Assembly: GCA_964019335.1 (NCBI GenBank)
Contig: OZ025753.1
Coordinates: forward strand, 124,001 to 188,000
DNA length: 64,000 nt
Direction: 5' to 3'
Source of the DNA: Diplonema japonicum
Lineage: Eukaryota > Euglenozoa > Diplonemea > Diplonemida > Diplonemidae
Both the position numbers and the translations under genes were made by a program. Position 1 is the first letter of the stretch, and each line of letters begins with the position of its first letter. The notes under the pieces are model-generated. The model was not told the origin of the DNA, made no database searches, and was given only the letters and a program-made list of their open reading frames with translations. This document shows positions 1-10,040 of the stretch, piece after piece.

Positions 1-1662
1 CTCCAGTTGATACTTTGGGATTCAGAAAAGTATACATCCTGATACCAAGAAACGACATGTTTCGTTCAGCCCTTGCTTCGTAAACCTTGATGACTTCAGA
101 GACTGTGGTAGCATTGAGTGACCCCTCCACCTGGGATTCAAGGAATTTCTTCAAGCTCTTTCCAACAACGAAAATTTCATATGCCACCATAGCCATGCCA
201 GATGTGTCCCCTTGCACACGATCTGTCGCAACTGCGAAGGGCGTGGAAATCTGTATCGCGAATTCCAGCTCTGCCCCAAACCCTGCCTCTATGCCTGGAA
301 AGAATTCTAGGAGATCAAGGATGGACTTCATCGTTTCGAAAAACGAATTCCATCTGGTCTTCGTGTACCTCTTGATCTGTCTCGTCTTTTCACGGCATAC
401 TCCATGTGAGACCTGTACGGTGTGGAGTGCCAACTGCCCAGCTTTCGAGGTCCATCTCTTGATCAGCGTTTTCACTTTGGCTCTAATGTTAGCCAGTCGC
501 TCAATCTTGAAGATGTCACCAAGGGCAAGTTGCATGGAATGTGCAACACAACGATATGCTAGGACACCTTCGCAACTCAGCATTGTAGTTGTATCGTTCA
601 AAAGCTGGTCCATTCCGGCAGAGAGCTCAGTGTTGTCGGAGTTGGTGTCGGTTTCAGAGTTGGAGTCAAGGTCAGTGACACCTGAAGCATCACTACTGCT
701 AATGTTGCTGCTAAACATCCTCAGTGTCGTCGAGTGAGAGGTCGAGTTCCACTTCGAAGTCTCGATGTATCTTTGCAAGCGCTGCTTGCATCGCACTAGC
801 ATTATCAGCACATACTGAAAATACATGTACAACATGGCTCCGAAGTTCCAGTATCATTTCACGGATGTGGGACGAAATGACAGCAGCAGTGGCACTCACT
901 TTTGTAAGGTCTATCATCTTGCAAAAGTAGCTGTTCTTCCCATCTGACATACTAATGCCAAGGATGCTTCGACGGTTTATTGTGGCCCCATCAACAAGGA
1001 GGTACACATTCTGCCCTTGGAGCCTGTTTAGGACAGCAGCGTATGTCTCCTGTCCAAGTTCAACAACACGGCTTTGCACGTGTTTCCTGTTGATTCCTTT
1101 CATCGAAAAAGCTGTGAAAGAACTTTCGATCACACAAAACAAACGGCAGGCAATACAGGCAAAGGAAATAGGACACACGATCCACCATACTCAGGGCTCG
1201 CATCTCTTGGACAACACATCTCTTTGCTGCGAGATTTGAGCCTTGAGAATGAGGCGAACCCTGTGACAGCGACAACCCTGGCATTGGCTCAGAGATCGGA
1301 CTGCACTTTTCTTTCACTGGACTGCACTTTTCTTTCGCCGGCTTGGGGATCTTTGCAGCTGTCTTCTTCTTCAGCTTTTCTGCCAATTTCGCTTTCGCAC
1401 CAGGGCTGTGTCTGCACTCCCAGTGCTCCTTCAGCTTCCCCGATCTTGACCGGATGGTCACCGCACGTTCAACACACTCAGGAGCAAGACACGGCCGCTT
1501 CTCCATGACCGTGCCATCCTTTTCCTTCGTCACTATCTTGCCAAAGTAGTACTCCTTAGAAGGGTCGATACCATGTGCATCACCAACAGACCATGTCTTG
1601 TTGTCCCAGATGGATGTCTTGGGTGTTGTAGAACATTCCTTGGCAGGTGCTTCCAACATGAC
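1..1662 (-). pseudogene. hAT-type transposase relic (BED finger + DUF659 + hAT core), cut by window edge
   Basis: Read on the - strand, the segment encodes in order: a BED-like zinc finger (CLAPEC, then SGKLKEHWECRH), a DUF659-like block with LPFVLCDRKFF, the first catalytic-type Asp in LLVDGATINRRS, the second in VCADNASAMQAAL, a hAT-like Cys-His motif (RCVAHSMQLALGD) and the family signature TRWNS. These sit in hAT order. The reading frame shifts near 1090-1130 and again at about 711 (stop TAG at 711-713), so no complete protein is made as it stands. The C-terminal dimerisation region with the third catalytic residue would lie beyond position 1. The likely start is the Met near 1662; farther upstream lie a hairpin repeat and a LINE fragment on the other strand. 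The family call rests on ordered motifs and is firm; the inactive status assumes the shifts are real and not introns or sequence errors. Confidence 0.8.
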
Positions 1663-1736
1663 TAGTGCGTTTCCGGACGAGGTGTGTGTTGCCTTAGGTT
1701 GTAAGGCTTCAGCCTTCAGAACCTTGATGGTGTCCT

Positions 1737-1844
1737 CCAGACCCCTGAGTCCCTTGAGTCCCCTGAGTCCCCTCCAGACCCCTGAAAATTTCAGGGGACT
1801 CCTGTCCTGTCCCTTGGAGTCCCCTGAGTCCCTCAAGGGTCTGG
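1737..1844. repeat. Fold-back GAGTCCCCT-rich element with inverted ends
   Basis: The 108 bp begin CCAGACCC and end GGGTCTGG, and repeat the unit CCCCTGAGTCCC several times. The centre is a near-perfect palindrome, CCCCTGAAAA then TTTCAGGGG. The whole can fold on itself. It sits exactly between the hAT relic and the LINE A-type fragment, so it may be a transposon end or a small fold-back insertion. Confidence 0.6.
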
Positions 1845-3378
1845 ACCAACACTGCTCAGACGCGATAGAAGCAGCAAGACGGCTAGGAGCGACACAACTG
1901 CCGTTCGTGAAAAAATCGTTGATAGTGGCACAAAACATCATCCCGGCGGCCCTATATGGTGTTTTGTACGAGCCACCAACGAGGCAACGCCTTGAAGACC
2001 TCAGGATAGCAGTGACAGATGCACTTTGGGGACCCAAGTACGCGACTCGTTCATCACCGACCCTACTAAACGTGGTACTCCCTGGCCATACACATGATCC
2101 AGTGATGGCAGCTATGTACAGGATGTTAGGTGCGTACACCAAGTTGATGAAGAAAGCCCCGGTGAGGAGAAGATGCAGAAGAATTAAAAAGCTGCTGAAG
2201 AAGGTGCACAGTAAAAGAGGCGTAGGGCCGGTGAGCAACCTAAAGCGCAATGTACTTCAACCACTCAAGCTAGGATGGACATGGCTAAGAGCAGTTGCCA
2301 AGCAACCAAAGGGAATGATGGTACATGAGCATCGCCTTCGTATCAAGAGATACCGCAGAGGACAGATGTGCCGAGAACGACCAACCCTCGAGGGGATAAA
2401 AGAGGGTGTGGACGAACAGAGGACAAACATGATATGGAAGACAGCAAAAGCGTGGCAAATACAGAACAACGCAAGGAGAATGCTGACAGGAGCTCTTGGG
2501 ATGGTCCACCCCAAGGTAGAAGATCCAAGAGTACTGTGCAGGGGATGCGGGGAGGTGGCTGGAACCTACACAGCATACCTGGAGCATATCTACTGGAAGT
2601 GCAAAGAGTATGAATCTGTACGGAAAGAAGCGATGTACACCACGGTAATGAATTTTCCGAAGGAAGATATGCCTCAATGTCTAAGACTTCATGGAATCAT
2701 ACCGAAAAACTGCAAAGTACCACAGCCGGAATTGTGCAGAAACTGCTAGTCAACATGATAACTCTTGCGGACGCAACCAAGATGATAGCAGAAAAGAATG
2801 AGAAAAGGGTACATGTATGGAGACGCCCTGCGCTATGGAGCAAGTACACAGTACCTGAAATGAGGTGGTTCCGAAAGCACTTGAAGATGAACTTCATAGG
2901 AGCACAGATTGTGCCGGAAGTAGTTAAGTGGCTTTCGAAATTAGAATGGAATAAGCAGGGGTCGGTGACTAGACTAGAGCTAGTAGATTTCGAGCTGACG
3001 AGTGGGGTGTACGTTTTGGGCAGGCAAGACGACAGCACCAAGAGGGCCAACCGATTGGCAAAAATAATTGAAAGACTGATGGGCGCAGCCGAGGCACACG
3101 CACCAAAGCCGTTCATGCCCAAGGAAATAACTGAATCCGTGGCATTACGATCGATAGGTGCACCCAAGCGACTGAAGGGGTACACCGGAAGGCCGAAATT
3201 CGCATCCAGCAGAACGTGCGAAATTCTGGAAAGACAATGCGCAGTACCGACTGCACAGAGAAAAGAGTGGTCCGACCCCTTCGTGCCCGACTACAGAGCA
3301 CAACAACCTACCAGAACGCAGTCCACCCTTCCCGCAGCCATGCATCCTTCAGCACAGAAGGGTAGCAACATCCGCTAG
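1845..3378 (+). pseudogene. LINE A-type ORF2, 3' part only
   Basis: This is the part of a non-LTR retrotransposon polyprotein downstream of the reverse transcriptase core. It matches the LINE A ORF2 at 33308-37340 block by block: RLGATQLPFVKKSL with IIPAALYG, then LNVVLPGHTHDP, a Cys/His cluster CRGCGEVAGTYTAYLEHIYWKC reduced here to its key residues C-x2-C-x10-H-x4-C, LRLHGIIPK, and finally the conserved tail VKWLSKLEWNKQ with RLELVDFELTSG. The frame breaks near 2680-2750, where one reading frame ends at 2749 and another opens at 2677. Endonuclease and reverse transcriptase are absent, so this is a 5'-truncated copy. It ends shortly before the first propeller gene. Confidence 0.8.
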
Positions 3379-3387
3379 CGCGGTTAA

Positions 3388-3445
3388 GAAGTTGCTCGTA
3401 CGCCAGGCGGTTTATGAAGCAACCAAAGTCATTCTTCTTTTTCTT
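3388..3445 (+). repeat. Short dispersed repeat (GTTGCTCGTACGCCAGGCGG type)
   Basis: The stretch GTTGCTCGTACGCCAGGCGG continues with TTTATGAAGCAACCAAAG and TCATTCTTC. It recurs almost unchanged at 56999-57050, and a partial copy lies near 56263-56300. At 3388 it lies just upstream of a propeller gene, at 56999 upstream of a ubiquitin-like/LRR gene, so it may carry transcript-processing signals or be a small mobile repeat. Confidence 0.65.
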
Positions 3446-3507
3446 TGTTATATTGTTAAATGTTGTTTTCTCACAGCCACAGGTTGAGAAAAGAAAAATA
3501 CGAATAG
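3446..3507 (+). promoter_or_regulatory. Conserved 5' leader, class II (CTCACAGCCACAGG)
   Basis: A T-rich tract is followed by CTCACAGCCACAGG and a purine-rich spacer ending at the ATG at 3508. The same block, with the acceptor-like AG about 25 nt before the start codon, precedes the propeller genes at 25776 and 58134. Pyrimidine tract plus CACAG suggests a splice acceptor (trans or cis); this is inferred from conservation, not shown. Confidence 0.5.
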
Positions 3508-5766
3508 ATGAATAGTCTTCTGGACATGTTGCTGCTGGCAGCCCTCCTCGCAAGCAGTGCTGCGGCACCACTCAGTCGCATTGGAGGCATCGATGCCCTT
3601 GGTGATGTCAACGACGTGCAAACGATAGGGAACATCGCTTACGTTGCAGGCGGGGCCACGGGTCTCATGATATTCGATGTCAGTGATGCGTCGTCGCCGA
3701 AGCTGCTGGGCAGCAGTGCTGATTGCATTGGGTGCAACACGACAGCTCAGTACGTGACTGTGGTGGGCACAAGAGCTTACGTGGTTCCTCATTACGGTGG
3801 TTACTTTCCCCCAAGTACCCATCACACAGTGTTCGCGATTGTTGATGTGAGCACACCTTCGTCACCGAGGCAGCTGGGGACTTACGAAACGGATGAGCCC
3901 TACCACCTTCATGTTTTCATTTCGGGGAATAATTATGTGTATTCACGTCAGAATGATGGGATCCATGTGGTGGATGTGAGCACACCGTCGTCGCCCAGCT
4001 TGGTGACAAAGCTTGACAGTGAGCACAAGTGGGATACTTACAGCGTTTCTGGGACGACCCTCTTCGCGTATTTGCAAGCAGAACCTTCTGGAGCCCCAGA
4101 CATCTTGCAGCTCTACGACGTAACAACCCCGAACCTTCCTCAGACCTTTGGCGAGCTCACTGTGCAGGAAAACATCACCCACTCTAATCCCACGCTCAGT
4201 GTTTTTGAGTCTCATCTCTATGTGGCTTCTGGTACGTTGGTCACCATCATCGACATCTCTTCACGTTTGTCCCCACAGCAGATGGGTACCTTGACCCTCA
4301 CATCGATATTTTCATCTCTCACCGTGTCGGGGAACACAGCTTATGTTGGGACTTACAACAATAACGGGCCTGGTCTTGTTGTTGTTGACATCAGCGACCC
4401 GTCCATACCGGTACCAGTGGGAAGCAGCACTTTCACTTCTGTATCAACTCTCTCTGTGTCTGGGACGAAGGTCGTTGCTGGGGTTCTTCGTAGTCTGGTG
4501 GTCTTCGATGTGAGCGATCCCTCTTCACCTCAACCTGTGGGTGACTACAGCACGAGGGATTACATGATAAATCTTGAGCTTCTTGGTTCGATGGCTGTTG
4601 TCACTACTACACAACAAGATCTAAGCAACTTGACCATGCAAACCTACGATGTTCGTGATGTGTCTTCCCCGCAAGAGTTGGGCAGTCTTCTGGTCAGTGA
4701 CTATCGAGTTGGCAACTTCCTTGCTCTGTCAGGAACGACAGTGTACTTGCCATTCCAAGAAACCTCTACAGCTCTTGGTATTCAAGCTGTCAGTGTGAGC
4801 GACCCATCTAAGCCCACTGTCTTGGGGGCGTACGAGGTGAATGGCCCGAGTTATGCACACATTGCGGTTGATGGAACAACAGTTTATGCCACTAGCTATA
4901 AGGGTATGGATATCATCGATGCAAGCGTTCCATTATCACCTTCCTTGTTGGGCACCTTTCAGTACAATGGCCAAAATCTATATGGTGTAGCTGTCAACAG
5001 TGGCTTTGCTTACATTATCACCACCACCACCAGCACTACCCTTTGCATTGTCGATGTGCGCGATCCGCAGTCACCCACTCTGTTCACCACCTTAGAGGAC
5101 CTGCCCTGTGTGATTGCAGTCAATTACGTAAGAAGTAGTTCCATAGCCATACATGGAACCACTGTCTACTATTCGTGTGAAGGAACCTTTGGCATCATCG
5201 ACATCAAAGATGCATCGTCGCCTTCACCTCAGCTGCTTGGGGAGTACACAGCACAGGTCTTTGACTTCGCTGTGGACGGGAACACGGTCTATCTTGCCTC
5301 TTATGCTCAGCTTCTCGTTCTCGATGTGAGCACACCGTCGTCTCCACAGCTTGTGGGCAGCCACTTCATCCCCACCGCATTTCAAGGCATCTTTTTCTTC
5401 CCTAACTTCTATCTTGGTATTGCTGTTTCAGATGAGAGGGTTTACGTAGCCAGCTACGGGCTTTATGTTTTTGAAAAGCCCACTTCAACAGCGGCGCCCA
5501 CTCCGACAGTGGCACCCACAGCACCACCCACATCGGTACCCTCAATGGCACCACCCTCAAGATCACCACCCACAACGGTACCTCCAACAGCACAACCCAC
5601 ATCAGGACCCTCAACACCAGTACCGGACGGAACACCAGCACCCAGTGAGAACAGCAATGACACATGGAAGATTGTGGCTATTGTAGCGATTGCAGCACTT
5701 TCCCTTGTCATCGTGATTGCCATCGGTGTTGCTTGTGTATGTAAAGACGAAAAGAAGAATAAATAA
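3508..5766 (+). CDS. LVIVD-repeat beta-propeller surface protein (copy 1)
   Basis: A 752-residue protein predicted to be anchored in the cell surface. Residues 1-20 form a signal peptide (MLLLAALLASSAAA core). Residues about 50-655 hold 13 repeats of the LVIVD type, each with a strand such as MIFDVSDASSP, LVVVDISDPSIP or LLVLDVSTPSSP followed by a short G-x-Y or L-G-S turn; with the last strand LYVFEKP, about 14 blades and thus probably two propellers are possible. Residues about 657-715 are a Pro/Thr/Ser/Ala stalk, likely glycosylated. Residues about 720-745 are one transmembrane helix (WKIVAIVAIAALSLVIVIAI), then tail KDEKKNK. The start at 3508 is supported by the leader and by agreement with the paralogues. 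Ligand and role are unknown; LVIVD repeats occur in extracellular proteins of many lineages. Nearly identical to the gene at 11238 and duplicated together with its 3' flank. Confidence 0.88.
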   Translation: MNSLLDMLLLAALLASSAAAPLSRIGGIDALGDVNDVQTIGNIAYVAGGATGLMIFDVSDASSPKLLGSSADCIGCNTTAQYVTVVGTRAYVVPHYGGYFPPSTHHTVFAIVDVSTPSSPRQLGTYETDEPYHLHVFISGNNYVYSRQNDGIHVVDVSTPSSPSLVTKLDSEHKWDTYSVSGTTLFAYLQAEPSGAPDILQLYDVTTPNLPQTFGELTVQENITHSNPTLSVFESHLYVASGTLVTIIDISSRLSPQQMGTLTLTSIFSSLTVSGNTAYVGTYNNNGPGLVVVDISDPSIPVPVGSSTFTSVSTLSVSGTKVVAGVLRSLVVFDVSDPSSPQPVGDYSTRDYMINLELLGSMAVVTTTQQDLSNLTMQTYDVRDVSSPQELGSLLVSDYRVGNFLALSGTTVYLPFQETSTALGIQAVSVSDPSKPTVLGAYEVNGPSYAHIAVDGTTVYATSYKGMDIIDASVPLSPSLLGTFQYNGQNLYGVAVNSGFAYIITTTTSTTLCIVDVRDPQSPTLFTTLEDLPCVIAVNYVRSSSIAIHGTTVYYSCEGTFGIIDIKDASSPSPQLLGEYTAQVFDFAVDGNTVYLASYAQLLVLDVSTPSSPQLVGSHFIPTAFQGIFFFPNFYLGIAVSDERVYVASYGLYVFEKPTSTAAPTPTVAPTAPPTSVPSMAPPSRSPPTTVPPTAQPTSGPSTPVPDGTPAPSENSNDTWKIVAIVAIAALSLVIVIAIGVACVCKDEKKNK

Positions 5767-6070
5767 GAAATAAGAAGAAAGGAGAAGCAGACCCTCCAAA
5801 GCGCAGTCCGGCTCCACCAATCTAAGAACCACACTTAGCAGTGTGTAGCTTGGAGGACTGGACGATGGGTGTGGTACCGTCGTGTCGCGTCTGTACCTTA
5901 AAAGAAAAACAACTGGAATTTGCCGATACCGCAGTATGCTGCTGCAACAAGGGGGTGGGTAACACCTTCATGTGAAGCGTGCAACTTAAATGCTCACCAA
6001 GGTCATTTTTTGGCAAGTTGCTGCCAAACTTCTTATATCGGGATTCTGAGTCTGAAAAATAAATACCCCA

Positions 6071-6186
6071 CACCACAGTATTGCAAAGCGAAGAAGAAGA
6101 AGGTGCCGTTCACTGGTAGAGATGAAGCTCTGGTAGATTTCAAGAACACGAACGACGACGAAAACGACTTCGGTGTTGCTGCTTAG
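6071..6186 (+). repeat. Terminal-exon-like dispersed repeat, copy 1
   Basis: The segment runs from CACCACAGTATTGCAAAGCG to a TAG stop followed by GGG, and can be read as YCKAKKKK, then DEALVDFKNTNDDEND, then FGVAA and stop. Four further copies (13898, 21456, 30583, 45489) keep the frame, the acidic block and the stop, with indels in multiples of three. It probably derives from the 3' end of a coding gene, spread by duplication or retroposition. Confidence 0.7.
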
Positions 6187-6284
6187 GGGTGCTGTAGTTT
6201 GTCTGGGAAGGTTCCAAAAAAGAAACAAGAATAGAACTTTAAGCTTTTTTTCATTACCCCCTATTCAAAAAAAAAAAAAAAATG

Positions 6285-6735
6285 ATTACTATATGCAAAT
6301 TGGGCCGAGCAAAAGACCTTGGAAGCCTTTTAAGATTTTTTTTTTTGTTTGTGCGAACAACTAAGACGACTTCGTCAAAAGAATTCTTTTTTTTTTTCTT
6401 ATTGCTAATAGCAAGCCTTGTGTGCCGTTACATCAAATGAAAGAAGAACAGAAAGAAGAAAAGAAAGGTCGGCAAACGCGTGCAAAATCTTGTGGGCTGC
6501 CCTAAGAGACAAGTGCCTGGGAATTCAGGCACATCATCATCACCTCAAAGCACTTCCAACTTATCTCGAGAAGGGGTTACGGATGTGGAATCATACTTTA
6601 ATGGGGGGCAAGAAACCCCTCCCTCAACACAAGTCGCATCTGAACGAACTCCAGGAGCTCCCGCGCTAGAAGCCGCTTTGTAACCTTGCTTTTTTTCTCG
6701 TTTTCTTTTTTTTTTCTCTCGTGTGGGTATTTATT
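6285..6735 (+). repeat. Dispersed repeat R1, copy 1
   Basis: A non-coding block with fixed landmarks: TATATGCAAATTGGGCCGAG, TGTGCGAACAACTAAG, GGTCGGCAAACGCGTGCAAA, ATCTTGTGGGCTGCC, GATACGGATGTGGAATC-like and CGCGCTAGAAGCCGCTTTGT. Other copies lie at 9450-9905 and 14100-14545, with partial ones at 14680-14760 and 37427-37560. No reading frame is shared, so it is probably a degenerate non-autonomous element. Confidence 0.7.
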
Positions 6736-6807
6736 TATTCAAACGAGAAAAAAAAAAAAAAAAAGAACCTTATCGAATTCTTTCTCCTTTTTCTTTTTTT
6801 CTTCTTG

Positions 6808-6840
<33 letters not shown>

Positions 6841-7809
6841 GAACAAGTAAACAAATTTTTGAAAAGAATTGTTATTGCAAAAAAGAGTAGAGGCAGCTTG
6901 TCCGTTTATCCCTACTGTAGGTGAAAACGGCTTGCACAAACAATCAGCCGACTCTTTTTTTTTTTTTGTTTTTTTTTTTTTGTTTTACCTATGTTGTAAT
7001 AACCTTTGGGTGTCTGAATTATTTAAAAAAGAACTTGTTGTCGATCCGAAGCTGCAGACGTACAGATCTGCTTGTAAAGAAGAAGCAGATACCAAAAGGG
7101 GTTGCCGCTGAAATTGATGTCAACTACGCTGGGTCCGGTGAAAGACAGTGAAGAGTGAAATCTCGGTCTGAGAGCCTAGACCGCATCAACAATAGACATA
7201 CCCCCCATCAGGGTGGTCCTCAAGTGATCGCCTTTTCTATTTCCTCTCTTATTTTAATTAACATCGCTTCAATCGGCTTTAGCTTTGGGAATGAATTCCA
7301 AAGGTTTGCGGTTGTTTTGTTTGCTTTCAATGCTTTTGTTTCCCCCTTCTCCCCCCCCCCCCCCCCCCGCAAATCCGGTAGGCATGCCACCGCGGTGGGC
7401 CGTTGCTAACTACTTCGTTCCTATCAGTGAATTTTATTTTCTTTTTAGGCGATCCTGTCACATACTGCAGGTTCCCTTCAAAGACATCTTTTTTTTTATA
7501 TACACGAAAAGAGAATGGTGCGAGCCACGAAGTTAGACGGGGCGAAGCAGACGATTATAGTTGCTTACGATTCCCAGCGCTACGACGCTGTACTCGCGCC
7601 GCTACACATGATGGATTGGTTGGGCAAGACGGAGGCCACGGTAGTGCAGATTGAGGACCTGCTGAAGGTGGCACTTGGTACTCGGAACAAGAAGGCTACA
7701 GCACCTGGCCAGACTTCGACTCTACAACAACGGGGAAATCTACCCGGCCCTGAACGAAGGGGTGTCCTGACCACTGGGACGGGGGCGAGTCAGGGGCGCC
7801 ATACCCCCT

Positions 7810-8367
7810 ATGAGAAGGCTGGTAACCGCACACTTAAAGTCCTAAGTAGTGAGGGTGAACAAACAGGCAGTACCAAGAAGCCACCGACACAGGTTTTCCA
7901 TCTCGCAAAGAGACTGCACTTACGGCAGCAGGACAGAAAGAGGTGGCACACGCAATGAAATCCGCGACAGAGAAGAACAAGAAGCGAAAATACAGACCTA
8001 TGTGGGCAGACCCGCAACAGGGAAGGATCAAGGAAGGTCTGATATCTATAGATATCGCAAGACGAGGAGGCCTGGCGACTTTTGTACGCGAGCCACGAAC
8101 AGCTCTGGGAACATCACTCGAGAGGGATGACGCTAAGCAAGACATCAACAGTAGGTGGCAACACACAAGGGTCAGCATAGACGGGGAAAATTTGTGGCTG
8201 CACATCATCACCGTGTACTGCCCAGCAGGGGAGGGAGAGGAACCAAGGAGGCAACGAGAACGACTCTTGCAGCACGTCCTCAGGAAGAAGGCGATGGAGC
8301 TCGGGAACGTCCCCGTGATTGTGGCAGGCGACCTCAACACGGACGAGAAAAGATCGTATGAGCTTCT
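7810..8367 (+). pseudogene. LINE B-type endonuclease fragment fused to a propeller-gene tail
   Basis: The frame encodes RKETALTAAGQ, KYRPMWADPQQGR, GGLATFVREPRTAL, WLHIITVYCPAG, LRKKAMELGNVPVIV and AGDLNTDEK, which match the AP-type endonuclease of LINE B (ETALTLAGQ, KPMWGPPQPGR, GGLATLIREPRTAL, VVGDFNTDEA). The fragment stops at about 8367 inside the domain and joins directly to the stalk region of a propeller gene. The reading frame stays open across the join to 8542, but then reads the stalk out of frame as His/Gln-rich nonsense. The ORF before it (7515-7810, starting MVRATKLDGAKQT) is not recognised and may be a 5' part of the same element or unrelated. Confidence 0.75.
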
Positions 8368-8654
8368 GGGCTTTATGTTTTTGAAAAGCCTACTTCAACA
8401 GCGGCACCCACTCCGACAGTGGCACCCACAGCACCACCCACATCGGTACCCTCAACAGCACCACCTACATCAGCACCCTCAACAACACCACCCACATCAG
8501 GACCCTCAACACCAGTACCGGACGGAACACCAGCACCAGTGAGAACAGCAATGACACATGGAAGATTGTGGCTATTGTAGCGATTGTGACGGCACTTTCC
8601 CTTGTCATCGTGATTGCCATCGGTGTTGCTTGTGTATGTGAAGACGAAGTGTGA
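8368..8654 (+). pseudogene. LVIVD propeller gene, stalk and membrane-anchor relic
   Basis: Starting at GGGCTTTATGTTTTTGAAAA the sequence matches the end of the propeller genes: last strand LYVFEKP, Pro/Thr stalk, transmembrane helix and tail ending E-D-E-V-stop at 8652-8654. One base is missing in ACACCAGCACCAGTGAGA compared with ACCAGCACCCAGTGAGA in the intact genes, which shifts the frame just before the helix. With no 5' part it cannot be expressed as a family member. Confidence 0.85.
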
Positions 8655-8782
8655 GGAAAGAAATAAGGGGGGGGGCGTCCTTTTATTTGGACAGTGGAGG
8701 GGGTGTTTGGGCTCCAAAATTGAAGAATTATTGCAAAACGGAATGGTAGCATGTTGCGGGCTTATCTTTCTGCGGGGGTGTT

Positions 8783-8864
8783 TTAACCCATAACACACCG
8801 GGGCCTATCTACATAGGGGTCCCTTTTTTGCTCCTTTTCATAATTTGGGGGGGGAAATGGCACA
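8783..8864 (-). repeat. Solo piggyBac-family terminal fragment
   Basis: TTAACCCATAACACACCGGG and the following ATCTACATAGGGGTCCC, GCTCCTTTTCATAATTT match, in reverse, the right end of the piggyBac element at 28655-30453. The TTAA target tetranucleotide sits at 8783-8786. Only this end is present. Confidence 0.7.
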
Positions 8865-8869
8865 ATTGT

Positions 8870-9345
8870 CGAAACTAAAAACTAGTTGATGGCAGCGTAA
8901 TTAGCTATTTTATTAGGTAACTGAAATGATTTTAAGTTAGAATAGAGAAGCGGAGAAATAGATAAAAAGGGGTGGAAAAGAATAAATACTGCATACGAAA
9001 ACAGAGAGTCGAATATAAAGGGAAAAAGGTGACTGAAATGATTTTAAGTTAGAATAGAGAAGTGACTGACATCCTCAAGAGGAGCCTCCCACGTACCAGG
9101 AATTAAGCAGAGGTTGCTTCCATGGCCCGTATCAGTCTATCGCCGGAAAGAATGATGAAAATAACGGAACGAAGTGAAGAAGGAAAAGAGAAAAGACGGC
9201 CTGGTCGCCAGGAAGTGCTGGTTCAGACGCGTAAAATTCCGCTCGTGCGCACAAACAAAAGGGGAACGTTGACAACGTGTTTCGGGTTGACAAACTTCTC
9301 CAGGTTTACCCGGCACGTACAATTCTTCTTTTCGAAAATCTATAT
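8870..9345. repeat. Composite of dispersed repeats (ACTAGTTGATGGC family, split by another insertion)
   Basis: CTAAAAACTAGTTGATGGCA and TATTTTATTAGGTAA at 8870-8920 belong with AAATTCCGCTCGTGCGCACA at about 9232, because an unbroken copy lies at 39838-39912 and another near 55960-56030. The roughly 310 bp between them are a separate insertion whose left part carries two tandem reversed copies of the motif CTGAAATGATTTTAAGTTAG (8921-8950 and 9031-9060). The right part continues with GGGAACGTTGACAACGTGTT, also present at 39246-39310. No gene is seen. Confidence 0.6.
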
Positions 9346-9449
9346 TGGGATTCTGTCTTGGAAACTCCCCCCCAGCTCTCACGCGGGGTGTGCACGTGAC
9401 ATCGACTTTTTATTTGAACAGTTATATAGTTCTATTCAAAAAGAGTAAT

Positions 9450-9905
9450 TTTATAACTTTATGCAACTTGTCCCGAGCAAAAAGACCTGCTGCTTTTTAA
9501 TTATTTTCTTTTTTTGCTCGTGCGAACAACTAAGAGTTTTTGTCACAAGAAGCCGCAGCAAGCCCTTTGTGCGCATGACATCAAAAGAAAGAAGAACAGT
9601 AAAGAAGAAAAGAAAGGTCGGCAAACGCGTGCAAAATCTTGTGGGCTGCTCTTATATCTGGTGAGAACAACCTGGCAAGTCGATACGGATGTGGAATCAA
9701 TAGGGGGGGTGGGGGTGGGGGACAAAGAAGCGACTCTCAGAGCTGCTTTAAACACCTGGGGTCCAATGTATAAACCTTGCGTCCCAAACCCCATCCTTCA
9801 ACAGTCGCATCTGAGCTGACCCCAGGTTTGCTGAAACCCCTTCCCGCGCTAGAAGCCGCTTTGTAACCATATTCTTCTCTGTTTTTCGTGTGCGGTATTT
9901 ATTTT
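9450..9905 (+). repeat. Dispersed repeat R1, copy 2
   Basis: Shares the R1 landmarks (TATGCAACTTGTCCCGAGCA, CTCGTGCGAACAACTAAGAG, GGTCGGCAAACGCGTGCAAA, CGCGCTAGAAGCCGCTTTGT) with 6285-6735 and 14100-14545, but the middle is diverged and carries a G-rich tract at 9697-9720. No protein frame is conserved among copies. Confidence 0.65.
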
Positions 9906-10040
9906 CTTCACACTCTTTTTTTCTTACCTTTGGTGTATGTCTGAATTACTTGTTTGCCGAGGGAGAACGGATAGGCCCACCTAGAACGGATAGGCCCACC
10001 TGCAGAAGCTGCAGAGGTATTAATCGTCCTCAAGTGGGAT

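Larger units (their letters stand above)
5767..7500 (+). repeat. 3' flank shared with 13557-15300 (segmental duplication, copy A)
   Basis: No host gene is recognisable here. The block aligns almost base for base with 13557-15300, starting at the stop codons of the two propeller genes. It contains a conserved 3' flank (TGTGTAGCTTGGAGGACTGG and GCAGTATGCTGCTGCAACAA, also found after the gene at 25776), one copy of the terminal-exon-like repeat, one copy of the R1 dispersed repeat, long A/T tracts and a stretch with the reading frame KKKQIPKGVAAEIDVNYAGS that I cannot assign. Copy A lacks a roughly 38-bp segment (13578-13615) and the LINE B 3'-end insertion seen in copy B. Confidence 0.8.

Noticed and set aside
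87-737. 216-codon + strand frame
   Set aside because: It is antisense to hAT motifs (TRWNS, CVAH) that are clearly coding on the - strand.
6721-7151. Phe/Lys-rich small frames around the T and A tracts
   Set aside because: Products of homopolymers; not conserved between the duplicated copies.
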